DNA of 44,499 bases from Rhodocyclales bacterium (lineage in GTDB: Bacteria > Pseudomonadota > Gammaproteobacteria > Burkholderiales > Rhodocyclaceae), in the NCBI GenBank assembly GCA_026399415.1, contig JAPLQZ010000016.1, positions 1-44,499 of the forward strand, in the 5' to 3' direction. The notes beneath the pieces are model-generated. The model had not been told where the DNA came from, did not search any database, and saw nothing but the letters and a program-made list of their open reading frames with translations. Shown here piece by piece: positions 1 through 9,309 of the stretch. The translations under genes and the position numbers were made by a program. Position 1 is the stretch's first letter, and each line of letters opens with the position of its first letter.

Positions 1-642
1 AACGACAAGGCGCTCGCCGATCTGAATCCGAAGATCGCCCTGCCCGACCAGGCGATTGCCGTGGTTCGTCGCTCCGACGGTTCCGGCACCACCTTCATCT
101 TCACCAACTACCTGTCCAAGGTCAGCCCCGAGTGGAAGACCAAAGTCGGCGAGGGTACTGCCGTGCAGTGGCCGGTGGGACTCGGCGGCAAGGGCAACGA
201 GGGTGTTTCGGCTTTCGTCCAGCGCATTCCCGGCTCGCTCGGTTACGTTGAATACGCCTACGCCAAGCAAGGCAAGATGAGCTACACGCTGCTGCAGAAT
301 GCGGCAGGGAATTACCCGCAGCCCGACGACACCGCCTTCAAGGCGGCAGCGGTGGCCGCCGACTGGTCCAAGTCGGCGTTTTATGAAATCCTCACCAATG
401 AACCGGGCAAGGATGCCTGGCCGATTACCGGCGCCACCTTCATCCTGGTGCCGAAGGTATCCGACAAACCGGCGCAAACCCTCGAATCCCTGAAATTTTT
501 CGAGTGGGCCTACAAGAATGGATCGAAGATGGCCACGGAACTCGATTACGTGCCGCTGCCTGACGCCCTGGTCAAGCTGATTCATACCGCCTGGGGTAAC
601 ATCAAGGACGTGTCTGGCAAACCGGTCTGGACCGGTAGGTAA
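1..642 (+). CDS. pstS: Phosphate ABC transporter substrate-binding protein PstS (3' part)
   Basis: This is the C-terminal part of the periplasmic phosphate-binding protein that delivers phosphate to PstCAB. The frame is open from base 1, so the start, signal peptide and any Pho box lie outside the window. The visible 213 residues contain VRRSDGSGTTFIFTNYL, the PstS motif that contacts phosphate through Ser/Gly/Thr. They also contain GGKGNEGVSAFVQ and a C-terminal half typical of the family, ending in PVWTGR. PstC follows after 21 bases, as expected for a pst operon. The track's ATG at 61 is a GTG valine codon inside the protein and not the start. Confidence 0.95.
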   Translation, partial: NDKALADLNPKIALPDQAIAVVRRSDGSGTTFIFTNYLSKVSPEWKTKVGEGTAVQWPVGLGGKGNEGVSAFVQRIPGSLGYVEYAYAKQGKMSYTLLQNAAGNYPQPDDTAFKAAAVAADWSKSAFYEILTNEPGKDAWPITGATFILVPKVSDKPAQTLESLKFFEWAYKNGSKMATELDYVPLPDALVKLIHTAWGNIKDVSGKPVWTGR

Positions 643-663
643 CCGTCAATCCGCAAAGACCAA

Positions 664-1611
664 ATGAGTTCGACAAGACAGAGCAAACTGGGCGATTGGG
701 TCTTCTTCAATCTGACCCGTTTCTTTGCGCTATTCGTGCTGCTGATGCTGGGTGGCACGGTCGCCTCGCTGATCCTTGGCGCATGGCCGGCCATCGAGCG
801 TTTTGGCTGGAGCTTTCTCTGGTCGGGCGAGTGGAATCCGCCGATGGAGCGCTTCGGCGCCCTGATCCCGATCTATGGCACGCTGGCGACCTCCCTCATC
901 GCCCTGATCATTGCGGTGCCGGTCAGTTTCGGCATCGCGATTTTCCTCACCGAGATGGCGCCGGGCTGGCTCAAGCGTCCGCTCGGCATCGCCATCGAGT
1001 TGCTGGCGGGCGTGCCCAGCATCGTCTACGGCATGTGGGGATTGCTGGTTTTTTCTCCCGTATTCGCCAACTATGCGCAACCGATGCTGGCGGCTACCCT
1101 GGGCAAACTGCCGGTGATCGGCGCGTTGTTTTCCGGCCCGGCCCTGGGCATCGGCATTCTCAGCGCCGGGGTGGTGCTGGCGATCATGACGATACCCTTC
1201 ATTGCTTCGGTGATGCGCGACGTTTTCGACGTCACGCCGCCGATGCTCAAGGAATCGGCTTACGGACTGGGCGCCACCACCTGGGAAGTGGTATGGCATG
1301 TCGTGCTGCCCTATACCAAGGTCGGTGTGATCGGCGGCGTCATGCTGGGGCTGGGCCGCGCGCTCGGCGAGACCATGGCGGTGACCTTCCTGATCGGCAA
1401 CATGAACGTCTTCGGCGGATTTTCACTGTTCCTGCCCGGCAACAGCATCGCTTCCGCGCTCGCCAACGAATTCGCCGAGGCCGACTCGCCGATCTACGCC
1501 GCATCGCTGATCGAACTCGGCCTGATCCTGTTTTTCATCACCTTCCTCGTGTTGAGCCTGTCGAAGCTGCTGCTCATGCAGTTGTCCCGGCGCGGCGGCC
1601 GGGAAACCTGA
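664..1611 (+). CDS. pstC: Phosphate ABC transporter permease PstC
   Basis: Inner-membrane permease that pairs with PstA to form the phosphate channel. The 315 residues hold about six hydrophobic segments: one near residues 15-40, then a core from about residue 60 onward. The binding-protein-dependent transport (EAA) loop is seen around [20 protein letters not shown], followed by [17 protein letters not shown], which is diagnostic of PstC. Length is normal for the family. It lies 21 bases after pstS and 3 bases before pstA, so translation is probably coupled. Large antisense and other-frame ORFs over this gene are shadows. Confidence 0.96.
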   Translation: MSSTRQSKLGDWVFFNLTRFFALFVLLMLGGTVASLILGAWPAIERFGWSFLWSGEWNPPMERFGALIPIYGTLATSLIALIIAVPVSFGIAIFLTEMAPGWLKRPLGIAIELLAGVPSIVYGMWGLLVFSPVFANYAQPMLAATLGKLPVIGALFSGPALGIGILSAGVVLAIMTIPFIASVMRDVFDVTPPMLKESAYGLGATTWEVVWHVVLPYTKVGVIGGVMLGLGRALGETMAVTFLIGNMNVFGGFSLFLPGNSIASALANEFAEADSPIYAASLIELGLILFFITFLVLSLSKLLLMQLSRRGGRET

Positions 1612-1614
1612 ATC

Positions 1615-2460
1615 ATGGCCACCCAGCTCGCCACCTGGCGCAAGATCAAGAATCGCCTGGCCATGACTATGGCATTCCTGGCCATGGCCTTCGGGTTGTT
1701 CTGGCTGTTCTGGATATTGTTCACCACCCTCGAACTCGGCATCGCCAGCCTGTCGCCAAGCTTGTTCACTCAGATGACGCCGCCGCCGGGTTCCGAGGGC
1801 GGCCTGCTGAACGCCATCGTCGGCAGCCTGCTGCTGGTTTCCCTGGGAACGCTGCTGGGCACGCCGATCGGCATACTGGCCGGCATTTATCTGGCCGAAT
1901 ACGGGAAGCACACCTGGCTGGGACGCGTCACCCAGTTCCTCAACGACATCCTGCTGTCGGCACCGTCGATTGTCATCGGCCTGTTCGTATATGCGGTCTA
2001 TGTGGCGCAGGCAGGGCATTTCTCGGGCTATTCCGGCGTGGTGGCACTGGCCATGCTGGTCATTCCCGTGGTCATCCGCGCCACGGAGAACATGCTGCTG
2101 CTGGTGCCCAACACCATGCGCGAGGCGGCATTCGCCCTCGGTGCGCCGAAATGGAAAGTGATTTCCAAGGTGACCTTGCGCGCATCCATCGCCGGCATTC
2201 TCACCGGGGTGTTGCTGGCCATCGCGCGCATTTCCGGCGAGACTGCGCCGCTGTTGTTCACTGCGCTGTCCAACCAGTTCTGGACGCTCAACATGAACGG
2301 GCCGATCGCCAACCTGCCGGTGACCATTTTCAAGTTCGCCATGAGTCCATACAAGGACTGGCAACAACTGGCGTGGTCGGCGGTATTCCTCATCACCATG
2401 GGTGTGCTGGCCCTGAATATCATCGCACGCGTGATATTCCGGTCTTCGAAGCACACCTGA
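1615..2460 (+). CDS. pstA: Phosphate ABC transporter permease PstA
   Basis: Second inner-membrane permease of the phosphate importer. The 281 residues start with a membrane segment (about residues 15-38) and contain the PstA-like run [17 protein letters not shown]. An EAA loop, [19 protein letters not shown], comes next, followed by [20 protein letters not shown], which is typical of PstA. The ATG lies 3 bases after the pstC stop. PstB follows after 28 bases. Nothing is unusual in length or composition. Confidence 0.96.
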   Translation: MATQLATWRKIKNRLAMTMAFLAMAFGLFWLFWILFTTLELGIASLSPSLFTQMTPPPGSEGGLLNAIVGSLLLVSLGTLLGTPIGILAGIYLAEYGKHTWLGRVTQFLNDILLSAPSIVIGLFVYAVYVAQAGHFSGYSGVVALAMLVIPVVIRATENMLLLVPNTMREAAFALGAPKWKVISKVTLRASIAGILTGVLLAIARISGETAPLLFTALSNQFWTLNMNGPIANLPVTIFKFAMSPYKDWQQLAWSAVFLITMGVLALNIIARVIFRSSKHT

Positions 2461-2488
2461 CAGGCCTTCGGCTTAATAGCGAGAAAAA

Positions 2489-3268
2489 ATGAATCCCAGC
2501 CCCATGCCCGGATTGACGACGCAGATTTCCATCAGGAAATTCGACTTCTATTACGGCAAATACCAGGCCCTGAAGAACATCAACCTCGACGTCTACTCGA
2601 GGAAGATCACCTCCTTCATCGGCCCTTCGGGCTGTGGCAAGTCCACCCTGTTGCGCACCCTCAACCGGATGTATGACCTGTATCCCGACCAGCGCGCGGT
2701 GGGCGAGATATTGCTCGACGGTCGCAACATCCTGGACCGCGGCGTCAGCGTCAATGAACTGCGCGCCAAGGTCGGCATGGTGTTCCAGAAACCGACACCC
2801 TTCCCGATGTCGATCTATGAGAACATCGCCTTCGGCGTGCGTCTGCACGAGCAGCTCTCGCGCGTCGAAATGGACGACCGGGTCGAGTGGGCGCTGCGCA
2901 AGGCAGCGTTGTGGGAAGAGGCCAAGGACAAGCTGCAATACAGCGGCATGAGCCTGTCGGGCGGCCAGCAGCAACGCCTGTGCATCGCCCGCGGCATCGC
3001 CGTGAAGCCGGAGGTGCTGCTGCTCGATGAGCCGACCTCGGCACTCGACCCGATCTCGACCATGCGCATCGAGGAACTGCTCAACGAGTTGAAGGAAGAC
3101 TTCACCATTGTCATCGTCACCCACAACATGCAGCAGGCGGCACGGGTATCGGACTTCACCGCCTACATGTACCTCGGCGAACTGATTGAGTTCGGTGTCA
3201 CCGACGAAGTCTTCGTCAAACCGAAGATGAAGGCGACCGAAGACTATATAACGGGCCGTTTCGGATAA
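2489..3268 (+). CDS. pstB: Phosphate ABC transporter ATP-binding protein PstB
   Basis: Cytoplasmic ATPase that drives phosphate import through PstCA. The 259 residues show Walker [10 protein letters not shown] (45-53), the ABC signature LSGGQQQRL (156-164) and Walker B VLLLDEP (176-182), followed by the switch histidine in [30 protein letters not shown] is the PstB-specific Q-loop region. The length is that of a single-domain PstB. PhoU follows after 21 bases with its own strong ribosome binding site. Confidence 0.97.
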   Translation: MNPSPMPGLTTQISIRKFDFYYGKYQALKNINLDVYSRKITSFIGPSGCGKSTLLRTLNRMYDLYPDQRAVGEILLDGRNILDRGVSVNELRAKVGMVFQKPTPFPMSIYENIAFGVRLHEQLSRVEMDDRVEWALRKAALWEEAKDKLQYSGMSLSGGQQQRLCIARGIAVKPEVLLLDEPTSALDPISTMRIEELLNELKEDFTIVIVTHNMQQAARVSDFTAYMYLGELIEFGVTDEVFVKPKMKATEDYITGRFG

Positions 3269-3289
3269 TGCGGCCAACAAGGAGGCATC

Positions 3290-4012
3290 ATGGTTGTTAG
3301 CGATCATTCATCCCGGCGTTTCGACGAGGAACTCGACGAACTCCGCACGCGAGTATTGCAGATGGGCGGGCTGGTCGAACAACAGATCCATGACGCGATT
3401 GAAGCGTTTGGCGTCGGCGACTTCGAGCAGCTTGAGCAAATCGAAAACGACGATCACCGCGTCAATGCCCACGAGGTAGGAATCGACGAAGCCTGCGCCC
3501 TGATCATCGCCCGCCGTCAGCCGGCGGCCGTCGATCTGCGGATGCTCATGGGCATCAGCAAGATTGTCACCGACCTCGAGCGCTGCGGCGACAAGGCGGC
3601 CAAGATCGCGCGCAAGGCGAAAGGCATTTTCGATCACGAGATGCGGCGTATACCCTGCATTTCCGATATCCGCGAGATGGGGGAAATCGCGGTCAGGCTG
3701 CTGCGCGCCGCGCTCGATGCCTTCGCCCGGCAGGATGCGGTCGGCGCCGCCGCCATCGTTCGCGACGACGTGGCCATCGACGAGAAGTTTCAGGCCATCA
3801 CGCGCCAGCTGATTACCTTCATGATGGAGGATCCGCGCACGATTTCCGTTGCGCTGGAGATCCTGTTCATCGCCAAGGCGGTCGAGCGCGTCGGCGATCA
3901 CGCCAAGAATATCGCCGAGCAGATCATCTATATCACCCGTGGCACCGATGTCCGTCATGTGACCTGGGACCAGCTCGAACGCGACGCCAAGGGAGACGGC
4001 GAAAACGCATGA
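3290..4012 (+). CDS. phoU: Phosphate signalling protein PhoU
   Basis: Negative regulator that links PstSCAB to the PhoR kinase and restrains phosphate uptake when phosphate is plentiful. The 240 residues form two three-helix PhoU repeats. Each ends with a conserved acidic/metal-binding segment: ISKIVTDLERCGDKAAKIA in the first and IAKAVERVGDHAKNIAE in the second. The start is supported by AAGGAGG six bases upstream of the ATG. Its stop overlaps the phoB start by four bases (ATGA), so phoU and phoB are translationally coupled. Confidence 0.96.
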   Translation: MVVSDHSSRRFDEELDELRTRVLQMGGLVEQQIHDAIEAFGVGDFEQLEQIENDDHRVNAHEVGIDEACALIIARRQPAAVDLRMLMGISKIVTDLERCGDKAAKIARKAKGIFDHEMRRIPCISDIREMGEIAVRLLRAALDAFARQDAVGAAAIVRDDVAIDEKFQAITRQLITFMMEDPRTISVALEILFIAKAVERVGDHAKNIAEQIIYITRGTDVRHVTWDQLERDAKGDGENA

Positions 4013-4707
4013 GCGGCATCATGACCCGCATTCTGGCGGTTGAAGACGAGGCCTCGATCCAGGAGCTGTTGAAGATCACCTTGGCTACAGCGGGTTTCGA
4101 CGTCGAAATTGCCGGCTCCGCCGAAGATGCCCTGCGGTCGATCAACCTGGTGCTGCCGGAAGTCGTGCTGATCGACTGGATGCTGCCCGGCATGTCCGGA
4201 CTGCAACTGGCCCGACAGTTGCGCGCCGATCAGCGCACGGCGTCGCTGCCGCTCATCATGCTGACCGCGCGCGGCGGCGAAGCGGACCGCGTGGCCGGAC
4301 TCGAGACCGGTGCCGACGATTACGTCACCAAGCCATTCAGCCCACGCGAACTGATAGCCCGCATCCGCGCCTTGCTGCGGCGCCGGACACCGCAGCATGG
4401 CGGAGATGTCGTCGCCCTTTCCGGCGTATGCCTCGATCCCGCAGTCGTCTCGGTAACGGTGGATGGCGCCGAGTGTTCCCTCAGGCCTACTGAATTCAAG
4501 CTGCTGCGCCTGCTGCTAAGCCAACCTGGGCGGGTATTCAACCGCGGCCAGTTGCTCGATCTGGTCTGGGGCGACCATCGCTTTGTCGAGGAGCGCACGG
4601 TGGATGTCTCGATAAGGCGCTTGCGCGTCGCCCTGGGGATTCGCGGCGACGACCTGATCGAAACCGTGCGCGGTGTCGGTTACCGGTTTTCGGGCAAGAA
4701 CGGATAG
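4009..4707 (+). CDS. phoB: Phosphate regulon response regulator PhoB
   Basis: OmpR-family transcription activator of the phosphate-starvation regulon. The receiver domain (about residues 6-120) shows acidic residues VEDE, the phospho-acceptor Asp56 in LIDWMLPG, and the conserved Thr/Lys pair in MLTARGG and YVTKPFSP. The C-terminal winged-helix domain (about 135-232) contains LRPTEFKLLRLLLSQPGRVF and ERTVDVSIRRLR, both PhoB hallmarks. The start at 4009 overlaps the phoU stop. An ATG at 4021 would also leave an intact receiver. PhoR follows after 6 bases. Confidence 0.96.
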   Translation: MSGIMTRILAVEDEASIQELLKITLATAGFDVEIAGSAEDALRSINLVLPEVVLIDWMLPGMSGLQLARQLRADQRTASLPLIMLTARGGEADRVAGLETGADDYVTKPFSPRELIARIRALLRRRTPQHGGDVVALSGVCLDPAVVSVTVDGAECSLRPTEFKLLRLLLSQPGRVFNRGQLLDLVWGDHRFVEERTVDVSIRRLRVALGIRGDDLIETVRGVGYRFSGKNG

Positions 4708-4713
4708 CTCGCC

Positions 4714-6009
4714 ATGCCATTCTGGGCAGGTCCGCTGCTGCGCATATTGACCCTGACAGTCATGGCGCTGGCTGTCGGCATCTTTCTCGACGATGCGACG
4801 GGATGGGCTCTCCTGGCCGCGGGATTGGCGGCGGGCTATGCGTACCACTTGATCCAGTTGGGGCGCCTGACGCGCTGGCTTGACCGCACGCGTTGGGAAA
4901 AAGCAGTTGAGGTGCCGGAATCCTCCGGCGAATGGGGCGATGCATTCGCAGCGCTGTATCGCATGCGCCGTGAGGAGCAAGCCGGACGCGAACGCTTGTC
5001 GGATTCCCTGGAGCGGCTCAGCCAGGCCGCCGAGGCGCTGCCCGACGGGGTTGTCCTGCTCGACACCATGATGCGGATCGAATGGTGCAACTCAATGGCT
5101 ACGCGGCATCTCGGCATCGACGCCGTGCACGACCGCGGCATGCCCATCACGCACCTGGTGCGCGAACCGGCCTTTGCGGCTTACGTTCAGGACGAGGGAA
5201 AAGTCGATCCGGTCGTTCTCAAAAATACCTCGCCGCCGGTGCGAACCCTGTCGCTGTCGATGATTCCCTTCGCCGAGTCCGGTCGCCTGTTGATCAGCCG
5301 CGATATCACCGCAATCGAACTTGCCGACACCATGCGACGAGATTTCGTCGCCAACGTCTCGCATGAATTGAGGACGCCGCTGACCGTCATTGTCGGCTTC
5401 CTCGAAGGCCTGGCGGCGGGAGATATCGTCGATACGCCAAATCTGGCGCGGCATCACGCCCTGATGTATGAGCAGGCGCTGCGCATGGAGCGGCTGGTCA
5501 AGGATCTGCTGGCACTTTCCGCCCTTGACGACACACAACCGCCTGCAAATGAGGAGGTAGTCGACGTGCCGGCGCTGCTGGCGGTACTGGTCGAGGAAGG
5601 GAACGCCTTGAGCGGCGGCAAGCACAAATTGACGCTGGAAATCGAGGCAGGTAATTTCTACGGGAGCCGCGAAGAATTGCGCAGCGCTTTTTCCAACCTG
5701 ATCAGCAATGCCATCCGCTACTCGCCGGAGGGTGGAGATATCGCGGTGCGTTGGGTATTGCGCGACGGCTTGCCGGTATTCGAAGTAGCCGATAACGGCA
5801 TCGGTATCGCGACCGAACATATCCCGCGCCTGACCGAACGCTTTTATCGAGTCGACAAGGGACGTTCATCGGCAACCGGTGGCACCGGACTCGGCCTGGC
5901 CATCGCCAAGCATGTCCTGATCCGGCACCAGGCCAAACTTGAAATCGAATCGGCTCCGGGCAAGGGCAGTACGTTCCGGGCGGTGTTTCCGAAGGCGCGG
6001 CTGTCCTGA
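4714..6009 (+). CDS. phoR: Phosphate regulon sensor histidine kinase PhoR
   Basis: Membrane histidine kinase that phosphorylates PhoB when phosphate is scarce. The 431 residues begin with two close membrane segments (about 8-25 and 31-47) and no large periplasmic loop, as in PhoR. A linker and PAS domain follow (about 100-200). The HisKA helix carries the phospho-acceptor His217 in NVSHELRTPLTVIVGFLEG. The catalytic domain has the N box LISNAIRYSPEGG, then VADNGIGI and GGTGLGLAIAKH. This is the last gene of the pst-pho run; a hairpin terminator lies about 70 bases downstream. Confidence 0.95.
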   Translation: MPFWAGPLLRILTLTVMALAVGIFLDDATGWALLAAGLAAGYAYHLIQLGRLTRWLDRTRWEKAVEVPESSGEWGDAFAALYRMRREEQAGRERLSDSLERLSQAAEALPDGVVLLDTMMRIEWCNSMATRHLGIDAVHDRGMPITHLVREPAFAAYVQDEGKVDPVVLKNTSPPVRTLSLSMIPFAESGRLLISRDITAIELADTMRRDFVANVSHELRTPLTVIVGFLEGLAAGDIVDTPNLARHHALMYEQALRMERLVKDLLALSALDDTQPPANEEVVDVPALLAVLVEEGNALSGGKHKLTLEIEAGNFYGSREELRSAFSNLISNAIRYSPEGGDIAVRWVLRDGLPVFEVADNGIGIATEHIPRLTERFYRVDKGRSSATGGTGLGLAIAKHVLIRHQAKLEIESAPGKGSTFRAVFPKARLS

Positions 6010-6076
6010 TACGCACGACCGCCGTTGGCGCTGGAATCATGCGGCCTGTTTCAGTGCCACTTGCAGCACCAAGAAA

Positions 6077-6099
6077 AAAGGCGGGGTCGCCCCGCCTTT
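6077..6099. terminator. Bidirectional intrinsic terminator between phoR and the convergent small gene
   Basis: A perfect stem AAAGGCGGGG / CCCCGCCTTT (10 bp, 3-base loop TCG) lies between two convergent genes. On the minus strand the stem is followed by a run of six T, which makes a classical Rho-independent terminator for the 6126-6440 gene. On the plus strand only TTT follows, so it would stop phoR transcripts less strongly. Confidence 0.85.
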
Positions 6100-6125
6100 C
6101 AGTGAATCAACAACTGTGACTCGTA

Positions 6126-6440
6126 TTACTTTCCGCCGATCACGCCGGCTTCGTTGGCGGCGGTGTTGCCCTTGCCGCTGGCAACTGCCGTTGCGTTCTT
6201 CTGCTCGGCCTTGATCTTGGTGTTGCCCTGGATCTGGGTGCCGCCCTTGATGGCGCCGGCCGTGTTCTTCGCCGTGTTACCTTCGCCTACCGCGACGGCG
6301 GTAACGTTGGTTTGCTTGGCCTTGATATCGGTGTTGCCTTGGATCTGGACGCCTTCCGGGTTGCTGGTACGCATGGATTGCTGCGCAAAAACAGGGGAGG
6401 CGATAACGGCGGAAGCGATGAGAAGAGTAACGATACGCAT
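6126..6440 (-). CDS. Small secreted protein with two curlin-like QIQGNT repeats
   Basis: A 104-residue exported protein of unknown function. The start at 6440 was chosen over the track's 6530 because AAGGAGA lies six bases upstream and because MRIVTLLIASAVIASPVFAQ is a clear signal peptide. The mature part is two tandem units of about 35 residues. Each has the form QIQGNT-x-IKA-x-Q-x-N-x-TAVA-x-G-x-GNTA-x-N-x-AG, the second ending in AGVIGGK. The spacing of Gln, Gly and Asn recalls curlin repeats of amyloid subunits, but this is resemblance only. The same two-unit block forms the head of the protein starting at 15955. It is flanked by a terminator and transcribed alone. Confidence 0.8.
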   Translation of the reverse strand: MRIVTLLIASAVIASPVFAQQSMRTSNPEGVQIQGNTDIKAKQTNVTAVAVGEGNTAKNTAGAIKGGTQIQGNTKIKAEQKNATAVASGKGNTAANEAGVIGGK

Positions 6441-6705
6441 GGTGAGTCTCCTTCTTAGTGGTTGATGGCACTGATGAAATCGAGTCAAACGGCCGAGTTT
6501 GCCGCCCACCCGGAACAACTTTTTACCCAATACACATTGCGACTAACGTCTCAAGGTGCTTTGCGTTGACAGGACAGCATAAATGCCTTGTCCTGGGACA
6601 CCGTATGAGACATGCACCCGATGATGCACGACGGACTCTGACGGATGTACTCAGCTGCTGCAGATAGAATGACTGCTTTTCGCCGCTGGCTGCGGCGACA
6701 CGTCG
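6441..6705. other. Divergent intergenic region with an imperfect hairpin
   Basis: A 265-base gap between the divergent small gene (minus) and the FAD oxidoreductase (plus). It must hold promoters for both, but I see no convincing -35/-10 pair. An inverted repeat, CAGGACAGCAT with ATGC-CT-TGTCCTG, spans about 6570-6595. It has a two-base bulge and no T run, so it is more likely an operator or chance structure than a terminator. Confidence 0.35.
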
Positions 6706-8349
6706 ATGCGACTGACCGAACTTAAGCTTCCGCTCGATCATACCGAAAGCGAACTGCGCAGCGCGATCCTCAAGCGGCTCGGCGTTGCCGCGGGTGAGCT
6801 TGTCGGCTATTCGATCTTTCGCCGCAGTTACGATGCCCGCAAACCCTCGGCCATTGTCTTTATCTACACGCTGGATATCGAAGTTCGGAACGAAAAGGCA
6901 TTGCTGACACGGCTGCGCAACGACCGGCACGTCACGCCGACGCCGGACACCGCCTACCGCTTCGTTGCCCGGGCACCTGCCATAACAGCCACGCCACGGC
7001 CGATCGTGATCGGCACCGGCCCTTGCGGGCTGTTTGCCGCCCTGGTACTGGCGCAGACGGGCTTCCGCCCGATCGTCCTGGAGCGCGGCAAGTCTGTGCG
7101 CGAACGCACCAAGGACACCTTCGGCCTGTGGCGCCAGGGGCAACTCAATCCCGAATCCAATGTCCAGTTCGGCGAGGGTGGCGCCGGCACGTTTTCCGAC
7201 GGCAAGCTCTACAGCCAGATCAAGGACCCGCACTACCGCGGGCGCAAGGTGCTGACAGAATTCGTCAAGGCCGGCGCACCGGCGGAGATTCTTTACGTCA
7301 GCAAGCCCCACATCGGCACCTTCAGGCTGGTGACGATGGTCGAAAACATGCGCGCCGAGATCGAAGCGCTGGGCGGCGAGATCCGCTTCCAGAGCCGGGT
7401 CGAGGATATCGACATCGAGCACGGCCAAGTCCGCGGACTGAGGCTGGCCGGTGGCGAGACCATTGCCGCCACTCACATCGTATTGGCGATCGGCCACAGC
7501 GCGCGCGACACCTTCGAGATGCTCCACCAGCGCGGCGTCCATATCGAAGCCAAGTCGTTTTCGATCGGTGTCCGCATCGAGCATCCGCAGTCGCTGATCG
7601 ACCGCGCCCGCTTCGGCCAGAGTGCTGGCAACCCGCTGCTGGGCGCAGCCGATTACAAGCTGGTGCACCACTGCAACAATGGCCGCTCGGCCTACAGTTT
7701 CTGCATGTGCCCCGGCGGCACCGTGGTGGCAGCCACCTCGGAAACGGGCCGGGTGGTGACCAACGGCATGAGCCAGTATTCGCGCAATGAACGCAACGCC
7801 AACAGCGCCATCGTGGTCGGCGTCACGCCTGCCGACTATCCGGGTGGCGCTGCCGATCCCCTTGCCGGTATTGCCTTTCAGCGCCACTGGGAAGGCCTCG
7901 CCTTCGAGGCCGGCGGCGGCAACTACAGCGCGCCGGCACAGCGGGTCGGTGACTTTCTCGCCGGCCGGCCGTCGACGGATTTCGGCTCGGTGCTGCCATC
8001 GTATACGCCCGGTGTTCATCTGACCGATCTGGCGCAATGTCTGCCTGACTACGTCGTCGCCGCGCTGCGCGAGTCGCTGCCGGCCTTCGGCCGAGAGATT
8101 GCCGGTTTTGCGATGAATGATGCGTTGCTGACCGGGGTTGAGACACGCACCTCGTCGCCTGTTCGCCTCACACGCAACGAGGAGTTCCAGAGCCTGAATA
8201 CGCGGGGACTGTTTCCCGCCGGAGAGGGCGCCGGCTATGCGGGCGGGATTCTTTCCGCCGCGGTCGATGGCATCAAGGTCGCCGAAGCCGTGGCCCTGAG
8301 CCTCACCGCACACACGGCGCCAAAAAGCACACCACGCAAGGATTCATAG
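6706..8349 (+). CDS. FAD-dependent oxidoreductase of the uncharacterised COG2509-like family
   Basis: Probable cytosolic flavoprotein dehydrogenase; substrate unknown. The 547 residues start with a small domain of about 85 residues (LKLPLDHTESELRSAILKRL...), as in this family. A Rossmann FAD-binding motif follows in a GTGPCGLFAALVLAQTGFRP-type segment near residue 105. Next come QFGEGGAGTFSDGKLYSQIK, a second dinucleotide-type region (HIVLAIGHSARDTFEML), and the C-terminal FAD site FPAGEGAGYAGGILSAAVDG. Length is normal for the family. Its 3' end overlaps the convergent hupK by six bases. No context links it to hydrogen metabolism. Confidence 0.85.
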   Translation: MRLTELKLPLDHTESELRSAILKRLGVAAGELVGYSIFRRSYDARKPSAIVFIYTLDIEVRNEKALLTRLRNDRHVTPTPDTAYRFVARAPAITATPRPIVIGTGPCGLFAALVLAQTGFRPIVLERGKSVRERTKDTFGLWRQGQLNPESNVQFGEGGAGTFSDGKLYSQIKDPHYRGRKVLTEFVKAGAPAEILYVSKPHIGTFRLVTMVENMRAEIEALGGEIRFQSRVEDIDIEHGQVRGLRLAGGETIAATHIVLAIGHSARDTFEMLHQRGVHIEAKSFSIGVRIEHPQSLIDRARFGQSAGNPLLGAADYKLVHHCNNGRSAYSFCMCPGGTVVAATSETGRVVTNGMSQYSRNERNANSAIVVGVTPADYPGGAADPLAGIAFQRHWEGLAFEAGGGNYSAPAQRVGDFLAGRPSTDFGSVLPSYTPGVHLTDLAQCLPDYVVAALRESLPAFGREIAGFAMNDALLTGVETRTSSPVRLTRNEEFQSLNTRGLFPAGEGAGYAGGILSAAVDGIKVAEAVALSLTAHTAPKSTPRKDS

Positions 8350-9309
8350 CCACTCCAGTTCCCAGCGCACGCAGGGATCGAGCGCTGCCACCGCGCGAGC
8401 AGCGAAGGCGCTCACGACTTCCCGGTCCGTGGCGTCGCGTCCCATGAGCCAGCCGGCCAGCGGGCCTGACGGATGGAAGTTCCACTCGGTGGGCGCAACG
8501 ATGAAGTAATCGGCGATCCGGTCGCCGTCGAGCACGATCTCGTGCATCAATACGCCGCGCGCGGTTTCGACCACCGCACGACCGATTCCCGCCTCCGCTC
8601 CGGCGGCGCTCGCCGTACCGCCAGCGCCGACTCCTTCAATGCCTGCCGCCCAGTCGCGCAGTTCTTCGAGCCGCGCCAGCCAGCGCGCGGCAAAGGCCGA
8701 GGTCGTCGTCCCCGCCCTTCCCTGGCGCCGCGCAATGGCGCCGGTTTCGGCGGGAGCACCCTGCCAGTGCGGGATGCGGCAAAAATCGGCATCCAGATGC
8801 CGCCAACAGGCCAGTGTGACCCGCGCATCGAGGGGCGGCAGCAAGCGCGGCCGGGGGTCAGGCACATCCTCCATTTCGCCCAGACGGCGACTTAGGGCCT
8901 CGATGCGGGAGCCGGCCAGCAGCGCGCCCAATTCGGCCCGCTGCCCGTTGGCGATCCACCCAACTGCTGCGACAAACTCCTGCTGCATGCTGGCGTCTCC
9001 GAGCAGTAGCGGAAGGTCGAGCAGCCACCGCCAGAGATGTTCGCGCAGGGCTTCGCACTGAACCGCAGGATCAAGGTACAAACCACATGGCGCACCCCGC
9101 GCAGCTTCGAGGGCCAGCATCGCGGCACGTCCCTGGGCCTTGCCGCACAGGGCGAACAGGAGGGGTACCAGCCGCACTGCCTCGTCGGCAGATCGACCGC
9201 GCAGCCGCTCTGCGATGGCCGGACGCTCGCTGGCGACATTGACCTGGCTCACCCGGCCGTTGTCGCTACCCAGTCGCAGCCTGACGCAACCGGGGTCAAT
9301 GCCGGCCAT
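8344..9309 (-). CDS. hupK: Hydrogenase maturation factor HupK/HoxV-like (degenerate large-subunit homologue)
   Basis: A protein related to [NiFe] hydrogenase large subunits that has lost the full metal site. HupK/HoxV proteins are thought to act as scaffold during Fe(CN)2CO assembly. Two remnants of the large-subunit motifs are visible. LFALCGKAQGRAA stands in for RxCGxC with one Cys, and LDPCVRWELEW near the C-terminus stands in for DPCxxCxxH with only the first Cys. HEIVLDGDRIADYFIVAPTEWNF matches the segment before the C-terminal motif of large subunits. The stop of hupT overlaps the start. ATG 9309 (TGATG) is used here; GTG 9312 is also possible. In related clusters hupK lies next to hybE, not here. 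Confidence 0.82.
   Translation of the reverse strand: MAGIDPGCVRLRLGSDNGRVSQVNVASERPAIAERLRGRSADEAVRLVPLLFALCGKAQGRAAMLALEAARGAPCGLYLDPAVQCEALREHLWRWLLDLPLLLGDASMQQEFVAAVGWIANGQRAELGALLAGSRIEALSRRLGEMEDVPDPRPRLLPPLDARVTLACWRHLDADFCRIPHWQGAPAETGAIARRQGRAGTTTSAFAARWLARLEELRDWAAGIEGVGAGGTASAAGAEAGIGRAVVETARGVLMHEIVLDGDRIADYFIVAPTEWNFHPSGPLAGWLMGRDATDREVVSAFAARAVAALDPCVRWELEWL

Noticed and set aside
696-2492. 598-residue ORF across pstC and pstA
   Set aside because: It is an out-of-frame shadow of two certain permease genes with Arg/His/Gly-rich composition typical of GC-rich shadow frames.
8344-9309. HupK as a decayed hydrogenase large subunit
   Set aside because: Loss of most metal-binding cysteines is normal for the HupK/HoxV family, the frame is intact and it is coupled to hupT, so it is a functional-looking gene rather than a pseudogene.
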